Assembly: GCF_001659985.1 (NCBI RefSeq)
Contig: NZ_LYCS01000001.1
Coordinates: forward strand, 496,001-560,000
From: Oceanobacillus sp. Castelsardo
Lineage (GTDB): Bacteria; Bacillota; Bacilli; Bacillales; Amphibacillaceae
Length of the DNA stretch: 64,000 nt
Direction of reading: 5' to 3'
The notes under the pieces are model-generated. The model saw nothing but the letters and a program-made list of their open reading frames with translations, was not told the DNA's origin and ran no database searches. This document shows, piece by piece, positions 27,849 to 38,376 of the stretch. The stretch's first letter is position 1. Each line of letters begins with the position of its first letter. The translations under genes and the position numbers were made by a program.

Positions 27849-28113
27849 TGTTTTCTACCATTTTTTTTAGTTCATCGTATACAGATGAATCTACTTCAGC
27901 ATTTAAGTGTCTGTTTAATATATTAGATTTTTCTGCCTCTACGATTACATCTAGGTTCTTGGTTAAGTATGCCCCACGGCCATTCTTCTTGCCTGTAGGA
28001 TCTACTGACACCTCGCCATCTTTATTTCGAACTACACGGATGAGTTCCTTCTTTGGCATCATTTCATTTGTTACAACACATTTTCGTTCAGGTATTTTTC
28101 TTTTTTTCACCAT
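27838..28113 (-). CDS. ylxR: YlxR / RnpM family protein (DUF448)
   Basis: A 91-residue nucleic-acid-binding protein. The family signature is visible: RKCVVTNEMMPKKELIRVVR, then GKKNGRGAYLTKN. In B. subtilis this protein has been described as a modulator of RNase P. Between nusA and ylxQ in the standard order. Confidence 0.93.
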   Translation of the reverse strand: MVKKRKIPERKCVVTNEMMPKKELIRVVRNKDGEVSVDPTGKKNGRGAYLTKNLDVIVEAEKSNILNRHLNAEVDSSVYDELKKMVENNEK

Positions 28114-28122
28114 GAATCCCCC

Positions 28123-29220
28123 TTATTCAAACAAATCTTCATCATCGTTGGAATAAGCGTCTTCTAATTCCGATAAAATTCCTTCTTCTCTAGCCTCTGA
28201 TTCACTCTTAATATCAATTTTCCAGCCGGTTAATTTAGCTGCAAGCCTTGCGTTTTGGCCTCTTTTTCCTATAGCTAGTGAAAGTTGATAATCAGGGACA
28301 ATAACTGTAGTCGCTTTTTCCTCTTCATCAACTAAAACTTCTATTACTTTTGAAGGGCTTAATGCATTTGACACGTAAACTTTAGGATCTTCTGACCATT
28401 CAACAATATCAATCTTTTCACCCTTCAATTCGTTAACGATTGCTTGAACACGTTGCCCTTTTTGACCTACACACGAACCAACCGGATCCACCTCCGGATC
28501 TTGTGCATGGACAGATATTTTTGACCTATCCCCTGCTTCTCTGGCAACTGACTTAATTTCTACCGTTCCATCGTATATTTCCGGTACTTCCATCTCAAAT
28601 AATCTTTTAAGTAACCCAGGATGTGATCTAGAAATATAAATTTGTGGCCCTTTACTTGTATTCTCAACTTTTGTTACAAACACTTTTATACGATCGTGAA
28701 TGTTATATTCTTCATTAGGTATCTGTTCTGTATCTGCTAATTTAGCTTCGATTTTACCCAGGTTCACATAAATGAAGCGTGAATCTTTTCTTTGGATGAT
28801 ACCTGTCATAACATCTTCTTCACGATCGACAAATTCAGAAAAGATAACACCTCGTTCGGCTTCCCTTACTCTTTGTGTTACAACTTGTTTAGCTGCCTGT
28901 GCCGCTATTCTTCCAAAATCCTTTGGTGTCACTTCGACTTCGATTATATCGTCCACTTCATGATTGGGGTCGATTTCTCTAGCAACATCTAATGATACTT
29001 CCTGTTGTGGATCTTCCACCTCTTCTACAACTGTTTTTCTAGAAAAAACAGCCATTTTACCGGTATCTTCATTTAGTTCAACTCTCACGTTGGAAGCGGA
29101 TTTGAAATTTTTCTTATATGCAGAAATAAGAGCAGCTTCTAGTGCTTCTAACAGAATTTTTTTATCTATTCCTTTTTCCTCTGACAAACTATTCAATGCG
29201 TCAAACAATTGACTGCTCAC
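28123..29220 (-). CDS. nusA: Transcription termination/antitermination protein NusA
   Basis: Binds RNA polymerase and nascent RNA to promote pausing and intrinsic termination. Its 365 residues form the short Gram-positive type: an N-terminal polymerase-binding domain, an S1 domain (GIIQRKDSRFIYVNLGKIEA), KH1 (VGSCVGQKGQRVQAIVNELK) and KH2 (LSLAIGKRGQNARLAAKLTG). It lacks the C-terminal acidic repeats of the E. coli protein, as expected for Bacillaceae. It follows rimP by 15 bases. Confidence 0.98.
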   Translation of the reverse strand: MSSQLFDALNSLSEEKGIDKKILLEALEAALISAYKKNFKSASNVRVELNEDTGKMAVFSRKTVVEEVEDPQQEVSLDVAREIDPNHEVDDIIEVEVTPKDFGRIAAQAAKQVVTQRVREAERGVIFSEFVDREEDVMTGIIQRKDSRFIYVNLGKIEAKLADTEQIPNEEYNIHDRIKVFVTKVENTSKGPQIYISRSHPGLLKRLFEMEVPEIYDGTVEIKSVAREAGDRSKISVHAQDPEVDPVGSCVGQKGQRVQAIVNELKGEKIDIVEWSEDPKVYVSNALSPSKVIEVLVDEEEKATTVIVPDYQLSLAIGKRGQNARLAAKLTGWKIDIKSESEAREEGILSELEDAYSNDDEDLFE

Positions 29221-29235
29221 TTTACTAATCCCCCT

Positions 29236-29706
29236 TTAAAAAACTACTGCAAGCCTAGCTTTAGCGACTTTTTCATATGGTATTTCTACCTGTTTTTTTC
29301 TCGTTTTCACTTTGTACTCAATGGTTAAAATATCATTAGCGAAAGCTATTAATATGCCTTCGTATTCTTTCTCTCCATCAATTTGTTCATAAAGTTTAAC
29401 ATTTATGTTTTGATTAATGTTGTTCTCAAAGTCCTCTTTTTTCTTTAACGGCCTTTCAACACCTGGGGAAGAAACTTCTAAGAAATAAGGATCTTTTATC
29501 GGATCTAATTCATCTAATTTCTCACTTAATTGTTCAGATACTTCTCCGCATTCAGTAATATCTACCCCACCAGGTTTATCAATATATATACGAAGGAACC
29601 AATTCTTTCCTTCTTTAACGTATTCTATATCAACTAATTCTAAACCCTTATCATGGAGAATCGGTAAAACTAATTCTTCTGTTGTTTGAATAACCTGTGA
29701 ACTCAT
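29236..29706 (-). CDS. rimP: Ribosome maturation factor RimP
   Basis: A 156-residue 30S assembly factor. An N-terminal alpha/beta domain ([20 protein letters not shown]) is followed by an SH3-like C-terminal domain. The family motif [14 protein letters not shown] is intact. First gene of the rimP-nusA-ylxR-ylxQ-infB-ylxP-rbfA operon. Upstream lie two hairpins and then the RsbR-like gene instead of polC directly. Confidence 0.96.
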   Translation of the reverse strand: MSSQVIQTTEELVLPILHDKGLELVDIEYVKEGKNWFLRIYIDKPGGVDITECGEVSEQLSEKLDELDPIKDPYFLEVSSPGVERPLKKKEDFENNINQNINVKLYEQIDGEKEYEGILIAFANDILTIEYKVKTRKKQVEIPYEKVAKARLAVVF

Positions 29707-29778
29707 CGTAATCCTCCTTTACGCTGAATTGTTTATTTCTTATTATGAACTATTCAATTGAATCCTATCTATTCAATA

Positions 29779-29806
29779 TAAAACCCCTGCCCAAAAATAC
29801 TTGGCA
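29779..29806 (-). terminator. Hairpin upstream of rimP
   Basis: On the minus strand, CCCCTTGCC pairs with GGCAGGGG with one bulged T, followed by TTTTATATT. It lies about 70 bases upstream of rimP and probably terminates transcription entering from the RsbR-like gene. Confidence 0.65.
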
Positions 29807-29841
29807 AGGGGAATTCGAGTTCATGAAGAATGGGTATGAAG

Positions 29842-29867
29842 AAAGAGTGAGCATACGCCCACTCTTT
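29842..29867 (-). terminator. Second hairpin after the RsbR-like gene
   Basis: A perfect 8-bp stem, AAAGAGTG with CACTCTTT, followed on the minus strand by CTTC. The T-tract is weak in this direction; with the hairpin at 29779 it makes a double stop between the RsbR-like gene and rimP. Confidence 0.45.
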
Positions 29868-29957
29868 TAACATTTCGTATCATTACTTACCAATAAAAAT
29901 ATATCACAAAAATAACTTTCATGCAAGAATTAGCATTTCCTTACATTTTTGGTATTT

Positions 29958-30806
29958 TTACAGCGCCCTATCTGGAATTAAATAGTTATCTAACGCTTGT
30001 TGTAATGTCGCTCTTATTTCAGCCTTATCTTTTAAACGTATATTTAATTCTACAATCTTTTTAACTATATCTGGTCGTATACCTGTAATAATCGGTTTGC
30101 ACCCCATCATTACTATTCCATCCAAGAACCTAGAAGTATGCTTCAGTGCCTCGGTGTCGATTTGAACGACACCGGATAAATCAAGAATTAGTGTTTGAAT
30201 ACTTTTCTCGCCGATTTGCATAAGAATCTTTTCTTCAATGACTTTCATACGTATCTCATCCATCGTTCCTATTAAAGGTATAATACTAGTAGTTGATGAT
30301 ATTGGAATCATTGGTACAGATAAATTTTCAACTAATTTTCTTTGTGCTTCTATTAATTCATCCTTATAATTTGAATAACTAATGAAAAAGCCTTTAAAGA
30401 ACTCATCAATTAACGAATTAATTTCTTTTCCCATTCTAAAAAACTCGTCACTATTTATGGAATGGGAGTTCAATTGATCATAGTCGTATAAAAAATTCCA
30501 TAAGGTAGTTCTGATTGCTTGAATCCATTCTACTTTTAAAGCCAAAGTTAAATCATGTTTAGCCCAAGCTACGCCCTCTTGATTACCGAATTTAATTACT
30601 TTGTCCTCTAATTCATCCACTACATATAAAACTACTGTTAACGCATTTTCAACTAAATTAATATTACCTAATAATTTAATTTCTTCAATTTTATCCCGAA
30701 CATTAATTGCTTCTTCTAACAACTCTCTTTTAAATACATCTTGATTTTCAATTATAAAATGTTTAATTGTCATATTATCTTTATATTTAAGTTTCAATAC
30801 CTTCAC
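29958..30806 (-). CDS. RsbR-like STAS-domain protein
   Basis: A 282-residue protein of the RsbR co-antagonist class. The N-terminal 160 residues are helical, as in RsbR sensor domains. The C-terminal STAS domain begins PMIPISSTTSIIPLIGTMDE and contains LILDLSGVVQIDTEALKH and IITGIRPDIVKKIVEL. Family members form stressosomes with RsbS and RsbT that control SigB. In the first phospho-acceptor loop (DITG in RsbRA) the residue is Ser (DLSG). No rsbS, rsbT or rsbU lies nearby. The start is unclear: GTG at 30806 overlaps a GGAG; TTG at 30797 is better spaced; ATG at 30773 has no ribosome-binding site. It stands alone between terminators, in a place where B. subtilis has no gene. Confidence 0.85.
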   Translation of the reverse strand: MKVLKLKYKDNMTIKHFIIENQDVFKRELLEEAINVRDKIEEIKLLGNINLVENALTVVLYVVDELEDKVIKFGNQEGVAWAKHDLTLALKVEWIQAIRTTLWNFLYDYDQLNSHSINSDEFFRMGKEINSLIDEFFKGFFISYSNYKDELIEAQRKLVENLSVPMIPISSTTSIIPLIGTMDEIRMKVIEEKILMQIGEKSIQTLILDLSGVVQIDTEALKHTSRFLDGIVMMGCKPIITGIRPDIVKKIVELNIRLKDKAEIRATLQQALDNYLIPDRAL

Positions 30807-30871
30807 ACTCCAGAACAGATGATAACATTTTGCCTGTATTAATTAACAATATTTTAAAAATTACATCTATC

Positions 30872-30900
30872 ATTATACCATGTAAAATATAATATAATAA
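30872..30900 (-). promoter_or_regulatory. Possible promoter of the RsbR-like gene
   Basis: On the minus strand, an extended -10, TGGTATAAT (TATAAT at 30872-30877), with a poor -35 (TTATTA) 17 bases upstream. The perfect extended -10 makes a constitutive SigA promoter plausible. Confidence 0.5.
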
Positions 30901-30928
30901 AAAGAAAAGAAGCAAGCATTTGCTTGCT
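30899..30928 (-). terminator. Intrinsic terminator of polC
   Basis: On the minus strand, AGCAAGC pairs with GCTTGCT around AAAT, followed by TCTTTTCTTTTT. It starts 10 bases past the polC stop. Confidence 0.88.
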
Positions 30929-30937
30929 ATCTCATCT

Positions 30938-33900
30938 TTAAAATAAGGACAATTGGTTTTTTTCTGCCATACCTTCTAAACTTCCCTGATTATCAAGGTA
31001 TTCTAACACTGTTTTGGAAATTTTACTTCTTTCCCTAAGGTCTTCTTTAGAAAGAAATTCTCCCTCTTCCCTTGCCTTCACTATATTAATAGCGGCATTA
31101 GTACCTAAGCCATCGATTGCATTAAATGGAGGAATTAAACTATTGCCTTCTACTATAAATTCTGTAGCACTTGATTTATATAATTCCACTTTTTTAAAAG
31201 AGAACCCTCTCTCACACATTTCAAGAGCCACTTCCAATACTGTCATTAAGTTTTTCTCTTTTGGTGATGCATCATTCCCTTTAGCAGCAATCTCACCAAT
31301 TCTATTTTTAATAGCAGTCGAGCCTTTTGCCATTGTTTCTAAATCAAAATCATCTGCTCTAACTGTAAAATAAGCAGCATAGAATAATATAGGATGGTGT
31401 ACTTTAAAATACGCAATACGAATTGCCATTAAAACGTAGGCAGCCGCATGGGCCTTCGGGAACATATATTTTATTTTTTTACAAGAATCAATATACCAAT
31501 CTGGCACATTGTTTTTTTTCATTTCTACAATCCAATCATCCTGCAATCCTTTCCCTTTACGAACAAATTCCATAATATTAAACGCTAGAGAAGGCTCTAA
31601 TCCTTTATGCATTAGATAAACCATAATATCATCACGACACCCAATTACATCGGATAATTCACAAATACCGTCATTAATTAAATCTTGCGCATTCCCTAAC
31701 CATACATCTGTACCATGAGATAAACCAGAAATAATTAATAGTTCCGAGAAAGTGGATGGTTTTGTATCTTCAAGCATTTGTCGAACAAATTTAGTCCCAA
31801 ATTCAGGAACACCAAGAGTACCAGTCTTACAATTAATCTGTTCCGTAGTTACCCCTAATGATTCTGTACCTGAAAATATTTTCATTACTTCCTTATCATC
31901 GGTTGGGATTGTTTTCGGATCAATACCACTTAAGTCCTGTAACATTCTAATAACAGTCGGGTCATCGTGTCCTAGTATATCTAGTTTCAATAAGTTATCA
32001 TGTATGGAATGGAAATCAAAATGTGTCGTTCTCCATTCACTATTCCGGTCATCTGCTGGATACTGAATTGGTGTAAAATCGTATATCTCTTTATCATCAG
32101 GTACTACGATTATTCCACCAGGATGCTGACCTGTTGTTCGTTTTACGCCTGTACAACCTTTTACAAGACGGTCCACTTCCGTATTCTTATAGACAATATT
32201 ATGATCAGAAGCATAACCTTTCACATATCCATAGGCGGTTTTTTCTGCAACCGTACCTATCGTCCCTGCTCGATAAACATAATCTACACCAAATAATTCT
32301 TTTGTATAGTTATGTGCCCTTGGTTGATAATCACCTGAAAAGTTCAAATCAATATCGGGAACTTTATCCCCTTTGAAACCTAAAAATGTTTCAAAAGGAA
32401 TATCTTGTCCATCTTTAGTTAAAGGATTTCCACAGTTTGGACAAACTTTATCTGGTAGGTCAAAACCACTACCAACAGAACCATCATTAATAAATTCGTT
32501 ATAATGGCAGTCCAAACAAACGTAATGCGGTGGAAGTGGATTAACTTCAGTAATTTCGGTCATAGTTGCTACGAAAGAAGAACCAACCGACCCACGGGAA
32601 CCTACTAAATATCCATCTTCAAGGGATTTTTTAACCAGTTTTTGAGAAATTAAATAAATAACAGCAAATCCATTACCGATAATACTATCCAATTCTTTCT
32701 CTAGCCGATCACTAACAATCTTTGGTACTGGATCACCGTATATTTTCCTTGCACGTCCATAGGAAAGTTCTCTAATTTCTTCTTCTGCCCCTTTAATAGT
32801 TGGTGTAAATAAACCATCTTTTATAGGAGAAATTTCTTCAATAAGGTCAGCAATCGCATTCGTATTTGTAATAACAATTTCTTTTGCCTTTTCCTCCCCT
32901 AAAAAACGAAAACAGTCTAACATTTCAACTGTTGTACGAAATGGAGTGTCTGGTAACGTTTGACGGTTTAGAGGATTTCCCGCTTGGGACTTAATTAGAA
33001 TTTGTCTATATACTTTATCATGCTCATCAATATAATGAACGTTCCCTGTTGCGACAACAGGTTTATCCATACGATCTCCTAATTTTACTAACTTAGATAT
33101 AATATCAAGTATTTGTGCCTCATTTTGTACCAATTCTTTTTCAACCAGATGAATATAATTAGTTGGTGGTTGAACTTCTATATAATCATAAAACTTAGCA
33201 ACTTTTTCTGCCTCTTCTTCGGACTTCTGCATCATCGTTTCAAATACTTCCCCTTTATCACATGCAGTACCAATTAAAAGGCCTTCTCGATATTTTTGTA
33301 ACACGGATCTAGGTATTCTAGGAACACGATAAAAATAATCAATATGGGCAAATGAAACTAACTTATAAAGATTTTTTAATCCCATTTCATTCTTAGCTAA
33401 AATAGTACAGTGAAATGGTCTCGAGCGTTGGTAAGCATTCCCTTCACCCATATGATCATTTAACTGATTATGATTAACAATTTCTTTATTAAGTAGTTTT
33501 TTAACTAGTTTCCAAAGAATATAACCTGTTGCTTCTGCATCGTAAATGGCACGGTGATGTTGCGTTAATTCAACATCTAAATGCTTACTTATAGTATTTA
33601 ACCGGTGATTCTTTAATTCTGGGATTAGGAATCTAGCAAGTTCTAATGTATCAATTACTGGGTTTTCCGCTTCATCATAACCAATCTTCTTCAGTCCTTG
33701 GTTTAAGAAGCCCATATCGAAGCTTGCATTATGTGCTACTAAAATCGCATCACCCATCCACTCATAATAATCTTTCAATACTTTATCAATATCAGGGGCA
33801 TTTTTAACCATTTCGTCTGTAATACCTGTAAGATCTATAGTCGTTTGTGATAACGGATGATGCGGATTTGCGAAAGCTTCAAATCGATCAATAATTTCAC

Positions 33901-35230
33901 CATCCTTTATTTTAACTCCTGCAAGCTCTATAATGGTGTCATAAACCGCTGATAGTCCCGTTGTTTCCACGTCAAAAACTACATAAGTGGCTGATTCTAA
34001 TTCAATATCTTTCTCGTTATATGCGATTGGTACACCATCATCAACTAGATTGGCTTCCACGCCATACAATACTTTTATATTATTTTTCTTTCCCGCAGAA
34101 AAAGCTTCTGGAAATCCTTGTACACCAGCATGATCTGTTATAGCTACAGCTTTATGACCCCATTTAGCAGCTTGAGCTATTAATGCTTGCGGTGAAACAA
34201 CAGCATCCATTTGACTCATCATTGTATGAGCATGGAGTTCAACACGTTTTTCTCCTTCAGCAGATAAATCTTTTCTTGGCTCTACTGTAATTTCATGAAT
34301 ATCATTTGCCATCATACCCAATTCATTTGTATACATATCTGTCTGGATACTTCCTCTTGCTTTAACCCACATTCCTTCTTTTACCGTTTTAAACTTTTCT
34401 GCATCTTCGTCCCCTTTAGAAAACATTTTAATAGTTAGAGAATCTGTATAATCAGTCGCTTTAATAATTAAAAGGCTTCGTCCAGAACGTAATTCACGTA
34501 TTTCCGTTGAGAAGATATACCCTTGAACAACAACACGGCGCTCTTCTTCCAGAATACTTTCCATCTGAATAGGCTCATCTTGAATTTTATATCCTATCAT
34601 TAAAGGTAGAGATTCTTCTTGATTTCCTTTTTCTTTATCCCGCTTCTCTTTTTCTTTTACGGTTTTTAAAACCAATTGCTGATCTTCTAATGCTTTTTGC
34701 TCTTTAAATTTTTCAATATCAGCCAAATTCGTTTTCACTTCTATGTCTATTTGATAAATGGCCATTCCTATTTTTCTACAATAGGACTTAAAACTTTCGT
34801 CTAACCGTTTTTTTAATGCATGAGCTTCCGCATCATTTCTAGCAGTTAACATAATCTTATTATTAGTGACTTTTGGTGTTTGGTTTTGGACTAAATCTTT
34901 ATAAGCAGGAGACAAATTCGTTATAGACGTAATAAAATATTGCCAGTAGCCAATAACCGTATTTTCATCACATATTTTGTTTTCTGTATTAATCGATAAC
35001 TTAACTTCGGCTATTGGTTGAAATATTTGTTTTAATTTTGAAATAAAAACTTGGTATACATGAGGAGGCAAAACATGATTTAGATGAACGTGGAAATGCC
35101 ATGTTTTTGACTTTTTATATACTTCTAATTTTTCTAGATAACTATTGGAGAAAAAACTTAACATTTGCTCATCAGTAATTTGTATTTGTTTTAATAATAA
35201 GTTCATTTTTTCTTGTTTGGATATATCCAT
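30938..35230 (-). CDS. polC: DNA polymerase III alpha subunit, Gram-positive PolC type
   Basis: The main replicative polymerase with built-in 3'-5' proofreading. The 1430 residues follow the PolC order: an N-terminal domain, an OB fold (about 225-320), a PHP domain with [10 protein letters not shown] near 333, a DEDD exonuclease inserted in PHP ([14 protein letters not shown] near 417), a zinc finger (CLDC near 903 and CPNC near 932), a palm with the catalytic [10 protein letters not shown] near 958, then fingers and thumb. AGGGGGA precedes the ATG. In B. subtilis proS lies just upstream; here rseP is the upstream neighbour. Confidence 0.98.
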   Translation of the reverse strand: MDISKQEKMNLLLKQIQITDEQMLSFFSNSYLEKLEVYKKSKTWHFHVHLNHVLPPHVYQVFISKLKQIFQPIAEVKLSINTENKICDENTVIGYWQYFITSITNLSPAYKDLVQNQTPKVTNNKIMLTARNDAEAHALKKRLDESFKSYCRKIGMAIYQIDIEVKTNLADIEKFKEQKALEDQQLVLKTVKEKEKRDKEKGNQEESLPLMIGYKIQDEPIQMESILEEERRVVVQGYIFSTEIRELRSGRSLLIIKATDYTDSLTIKMFSKGDEDAEKFKTVKEGMWVKARGSIQTDMYTNELGMMANDIHEITVEPRKDLSAEGEKRVELHAHTMMSQMDAVVSPQALIAQAAKWGHKAVAITDHAGVQGFPEAFSAGKKNNIKVLYGVEANLVDDGVPIAYNEKDIELESATYVVFDVETTGLSAVYDTIIELAGVKIKDGEIIDRFEAFANPHHPLSQTTIDLTGITDEMVKNAPDIDKVLKDYYEWMGDAILVAHNASFDMGFLNQGLKKIGYDEAENPVIDTLELARFLIPELKNHRLNTISKHLDVELTQHHRAIYDAEATGYILWKLVKKLLNKEIVNHNQLNDHMGEGNAYQRSRPFHCTILAKNEMGLKNLYKLVSFAHIDYFYRVPRIPRSVLQKYREGLLIGTACDKGEVFETMMQKSEEEAEKVAKFYDYIEVQPPTNYIHLVEKELVQNEAQILDIISKLVKLGDRMDKPVVATGNVHYIDEHDKVYRQILIKSQAGNPLNRQTLPDTPFRTTVEMLDCFRFLGEEKAKEIVITNTNAIADLIEEISPIKDGLFTPTIKGAEEEIRELSYGRARKIYGDPVPKIVSDRLEKELDSIIGNGFAVIYLISQKLVKKSLEDGYLVGSRGSVGSSFVATMTEITEVNPLPPHYVCLDCHYNEFINDGSVGSGFDLPDKVCPNCGNPLTKDGQDIPFETFLGFKGDKVPDIDLNFSGDYQPRAHNYTKELFGVDYVYRAGTIGTVAEKTAYGYVKGYASDHNIVYKNTEVDRLVKGCTGVKRTTGQHPGGIIVVPDDKEIYDFTPIQYPADDRNSEWRTTHFDFHSIHDNLLKLDILGHDDPTVIRMLQDLSGIDPKTIPTDDKEVMKIFSGTESLGVTTEQINCKTGTLGVPEFGTKFVRQMLEDTKPSTFSELLIISGLSHGTDVWLGNAQDLINDGICELSDVIGCRDDIMVYLMHKGLEPSLAFNIMEFVRKGKGLQDDWIVEMKKNNVPDWYIDSCKKIKYMFPKAHAAAYVLMAIRIAYFKVHHPILFYAAYFTVRADDFDLETMAKGSTAIKNRIGEIAAKGNDASPKEKNLMTVLEVALEMCERGFSFKKVELYKSSATEFIVEGNSLIPPFNAIDGLGTNAAINIVKAREEGEFLSKEDLRERSKISKTVLEYLDNQGSLEGMAEKNQLSLF

Positions 35231-35307
35231 ATTTATCCCCCTAAAAACAGGTGTTGGTAAGAAGTATTTTAACTGGTGATTAATACCAAAATAACTTGTA
35301 AATTATG

Positions 35308-35341
35308 CGGAACCCTTGCCAAATATTAGACAAGGGTTCCG
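35308..35341 (-). terminator. Hairpin between rseP and polC
   Basis: A strong 13-bp stem, CGGAACCCTTGTC with GGCAAGGGTTCCG, 11 bases past the rseP stop. There is no clear T-tract on the minus strand (CATAATTT follows), so termination is uncertain; on the plus strand TTTACTATTT follows. It lies where proS is expected. Confidence 0.55.
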
Positions 35342-35352
35342 TTTACTATTTA

Positions 35353-36633
35353 TTAAAGAAATAATCGTTGTATATCATTCCAGGTCACTACAATCATAAG
35401 TAACATTAAGAAAGCAAATCCAATAAAATGGAATACTCCTTCCTTCTCCGGAGGAACAGGTTTTCCCCGAAGTTTTTCAATTCCTACAAATAATAAACGT
35501 CCACCATCAAGTGCAGGAAGCGGAACTAAGTTGACAATACCTAAATTTACACTCAGCATAGCTGTCCACATAATTAAACTGATAAAGCCACTTTGAACAA
35601 CTTGATCCGTAGCGTCATAGATTCCAACAGGGCCTGAAAGAATTTCTAAAGGAACCTGACCGGTGATTAACATACCTAAATTGGTTAATACCATTTTGGT
35701 AACGGTATAGGTTTGTTCAAAGCCATATTGTATCGTTCCAATCATGGATTTTTCAAAAGCTTGACGAACCCCTATTTGACCAATAGCGATTGTTTCACCT
35801 TTTTCATTCATGGCTTCTACTTCTTTAGGTACAATATTAAGAATCTCCTCTTCTCCATTACGAAGAACGGTTATAGATAATTCCTCGCCAGGATTTTGCC
35901 TAACTATACTTGTAAACTCTTCCCATGTAGTAATCGTGGTATCTTCTATTTTAGTAATTTCATCATTTTCTATTAACCCAGCTTGTTCTGCAGGTGTATT
36001 AGGCTGGATTTCACCCATTTTTGCTTCATCAACTGGAACACCATGAACTAGTCCAATAATTAAGAATAGAATAATCGCAAGTATGAAATTCATCATTGGA
36101 CCAGCAAATAATTGCATCGCTTTTTGACCAGCAGTTTTCGAGGCAAACTGACGATCATAAGGTGCAATCTGTGTTTTTCTTTCATCCATAATGAAAAATG
36201 CCTTCCGATCGACCTCGAATATAAGTCTCTCGTCCTCGTCCATTTCGTAACCTTCAATAATTAATTCATGATCTAAATCGACGCGTTCAACTTCAATTAC
36301 TCGCGCATTGGGATGCTTAGATTTATTGTTAACGATTATTTTGTTAACTTTACCAGAATCATTAAACTGTAGCCCTATATGATGCCCTGGTTTTAATTCA
36401 ATAATTTCTGGATCTTCTCCAGCAACACGTACATATCCACCTGCTGGAATCAAACGGATTGTATATAATGTTTCATTTTTAGTAAATGAAAAAATTTTTG
36501 GACCAAAACCGATTGCAAATTCTCGAACAAGCATTCCTGCACGCTTGGCAAAAATCATATGTCCCCACTCATGCACAAACACGAGTAAGCCAAACATAAA
36601 GATAAACGCAATAACAGTGGTCAAAGAAAGCAC
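35353..36633 (-). CDS. rseP: Site-2-type intramembrane zinc metalloprotease RseP/RasP
   Basis: Cleaves membrane-spanning substrates such as anti-sigma factors and signal-peptide remnants. The first helix carries HEWGH (H21, E22, H25), and a late helix has PLPALDGGRLLF with the third zinc-binding aspartate. One PDZ domain spans about 205-285 (MGEIQPNTPAEQAGLIENDE). Its 426 residues match RasP. Start: GTG at 36633 lies nearly on top of AAAAGGA, whereas TTG at 36624 is 9 bases from it and may be the true start. The upstream neighbour is cdsA; dxr, usually between them, is absent. Confidence 0.95.
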   Translation of the reverse strand: MLSLTTVIAFIFMFGLLVFVHEWGHMIFAKRAGMLVREFAIGFGPKIFSFTKNETLYTIRLIPAGGYVRVAGEDPEIIELKPGHHIGLQFNDSGKVNKIIVNNKSKHPNARVIEVERVDLDHELIIEGYEMDEDERLIFEVDRKAFFIMDERKTQIAPYDRQFASKTAGQKAMQLFAGPMMNFILAIILFLIIGLVHGVPVDEAKMGEIQPNTPAEQAGLIENDEITKIEDTTITTWEEFTSIVRQNPGEELSITVLRNGEEEILNIVPKEVEAMNEKGETIAIGQIGVRQAFEKSMIGTIQYGFEQTYTVTKMVLTNLGMLITGQVPLEILSGPVGIYDATDQVVQSGFISLIMWTAMLSVNLGIVNLVPLPALDGGRLLFVGIEKLRGKPVPPEKEGVFHFIGFAFLMLLMIVVTWNDIQRLFL

Positions 36634-36810
36634 ATCCTTTTCCAGTCTAAATAACTTATAGTATCTAAATAAGTTTAACCGTTTATAGAGGTTTGTTCAA
36701 GTAAAAAATATGAAATAAACAACTTGTTGAAATCTATTTAGCCCTTTGAAAAATTACAGTTAATACCTATGTGCACTTACTTAGGAAGAAAGTTTATACT
36801 CTCCTACTGG

Positions 36811-37602
36811 CTAGAAGAATTGGATTATATGTAAAAGAGGAATAACAAAAAGTAAGCTATCAAAACGATCTAATATCCCACCATGTCCTGGTAAAATCTT
36901 TCCAGAATCTTTCACTCCATAAATTCGTTTCAAAGCTGATTCAACCAAATCCCCAACTTGACCAAAAATAGAAGCAATTATTGTAACTATAATAACGGCA
37001 AGTATTGTGTGTGGAAATGGTGTTATTAGGTGGAAAATAACGGAAACCACAACAGCAATAACAATTCCCCCAATTGCTCCCTCAATTGTCTTATTCGGAC
37101 TAATAGTTGGCCATAGCTTTCTTTTACCAAAAGCTCGTCCGAATAAATAAGCCCCTGTATCTGTAGACCAAACGATTAAAAAGGCAAAGAAAATATTTTT
37201 AAGTCCATCCATGCCAGAACCGTCTCTAGTTTCAATCAAATAGTAAAATCCAATTCCAACGTAGAAAGTGGCCATAAGAATAAATCCTGCATGATCAAAT
37301 GTGAATTTATTTTTTACTAATACAGTATAAGCTAGTAATAGCAAAATAATGATTGTTACCCATTCAAATTTTGAAAAATCTGCTATTAAGAAATGGGTAT
37401 CACGTAATAATAAAGTCCACAAAATTAAAACAGCTAATATGGCTGGAACAATATAGCCCCCAATTTCCCGCATTCTAATTAATTCGAATAGTGCAATTGT
37501 AGCAAGTAGGTAAACGAAAAGTTCGAATGCTAAGCCACCTTTAATAATAAAAGGTATAAATACTATTAGTGCTAATATTGCTGTAATTGTTCGTTGCTTC
37601 AT
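36811..37602 (-). CDS. cdsA: Phosphatidate cytidylyltransferase
   Basis: A membrane enzyme that makes CDP-diacylglycerol from phosphatidic acid and CTP, the substrate of PgsA in this same window. About seven or eight transmembrane helices in 263 residues. The C-terminal signature contains LKRIYGVKDSGKILPGHGG followed by DRFDS. It follows uppS by 15 bases. Downstream, 177 bases of non-coding DNA replace dxr. Confidence 0.96.
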   Translation of the reverse strand: MKQRTITAILALIVFIPFIIKGGLAFELFVYLLATIALFELIRMREIGGYIVPAILAVLILWTLLLRDTHFLIADFSKFEWVTIIILLLLAYTVLVKNKFTFDHAGFILMATFYVGIGFYYLIETRDGSGMDGLKNIFFAFLIVWSTDTGAYLFGRAFGKRKLWPTISPNKTIEGAIGGIVIAVVVSVIFHLITPFPHTILAVIIVTIIASIFGQVGDLVESALKRIYGVKDSGKILPGHGGILDRFDSLLFVIPLLHIIQFF

Positions 37603-37617
37603 TTATTAGTCACCATC

Positions 37618-38376
37618 CTACAATCCACCATATCTTCTCTTACGATGTTGGTATTCATTTAATGCTTCGTGGAAAACTTGTTCATCAAAGTCTGGCCAAA
37701 GAACATCAGTAAACCAGAATTCACTATATGCACACTGCCATAATAAGAAATTACTCAAACGTTTTTCCCCGCTAGTTCTAATTAGTAAATCAGGATCACG
37801 AAAATCATTCGTATATAAATATCGTGAGAATAATTTTTCATCTAAAACTTCGCTTGAAACTTTAGATGTCTCCATATCATTTACTAAATGCTTAATTGCT
37901 TGAATAATTTCAAACCGCCCACCATAATTTAAAGCAAAATTTAATATCATGCCAGTATTATTCTTTGTTTTTTCCATCGCATAGTCAAAAGCACTCTTTG
38001 CATGCTTAGGTAATTCATCTATTTCACCAATTGTATTAATTTTTACGTTGTTTTCCATAATTTCAGGTAAATAAATATGTAAAAATTCTTTAGGAAGTTT
38101 CATTAAGAAGTCAACTTCAGGTTTTGGTCTTTTCCAGTTTTCGGTAGAAAATGCAAATAAGGTAAGAACTTCTACGTTCGCATTTGATGCAGCTCTTACT
38201 ATTTTATTAACTACATGTACGCCTTCCTTATGTCCGGCAACACGCGGAAGACCTTTTTTTTCAGCCCAACGACCATTCCCATCCATAATAATAGCAACAT
38301 GTTTTGGTACATTTTCTATTTCATCCTGTTTTTCATTTTTTTGTTTCTTTTTTAAAAAAGGAATTCTCATAGACAT
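37618..38376 (-). CDS. uppS: Undecaprenyl diphosphate synthase
   Basis: A cis-prenyltransferase that makes the C55 lipid carrier for cell-wall precursors. The catalytic Asp is in HVAIIMDGNGRWAEKKGLPR, and the C-terminal RTSGEKRLSNFLLWQCAYSE is present. ATG at 38376 was chosen (GGAGG 7 bases upstream), giving 252 residues; a longer in-frame start at 38409 would run through that site. It precedes cdsA, as in B. subtilis. Confidence 0.97.
   Translation of the reverse strand: MSMRIPFLKKKQKNEKQDEIENVPKHVAIIMDGNGRWAEKKGLPRVAGHKEGVHVVNKIVRAASNANVEVLTLFAFSTENWKRPKPEVDFLMKLPKEFLHIYLPEIMENNVKINTIGEIDELPKHAKSAFDYAMEKTKNNTGMILNFALNYGGRFEIIQAIKHLVNDMETSKVSSEVLDEKLFSRYLYTNDFRDPDLLIRTSGEKRLSNFLLWQCAYSEFWFTDVLWPDFDEQVFHEALNEYQHRKRRYGGL

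Noticed and set aside
35231-35352. Possible remnant of proS between rseP and polC
   Set aside because: Translating the gap in all frames gives only short broken pieces; a hairpin fills most of it, so no pseudogene can be claimed.
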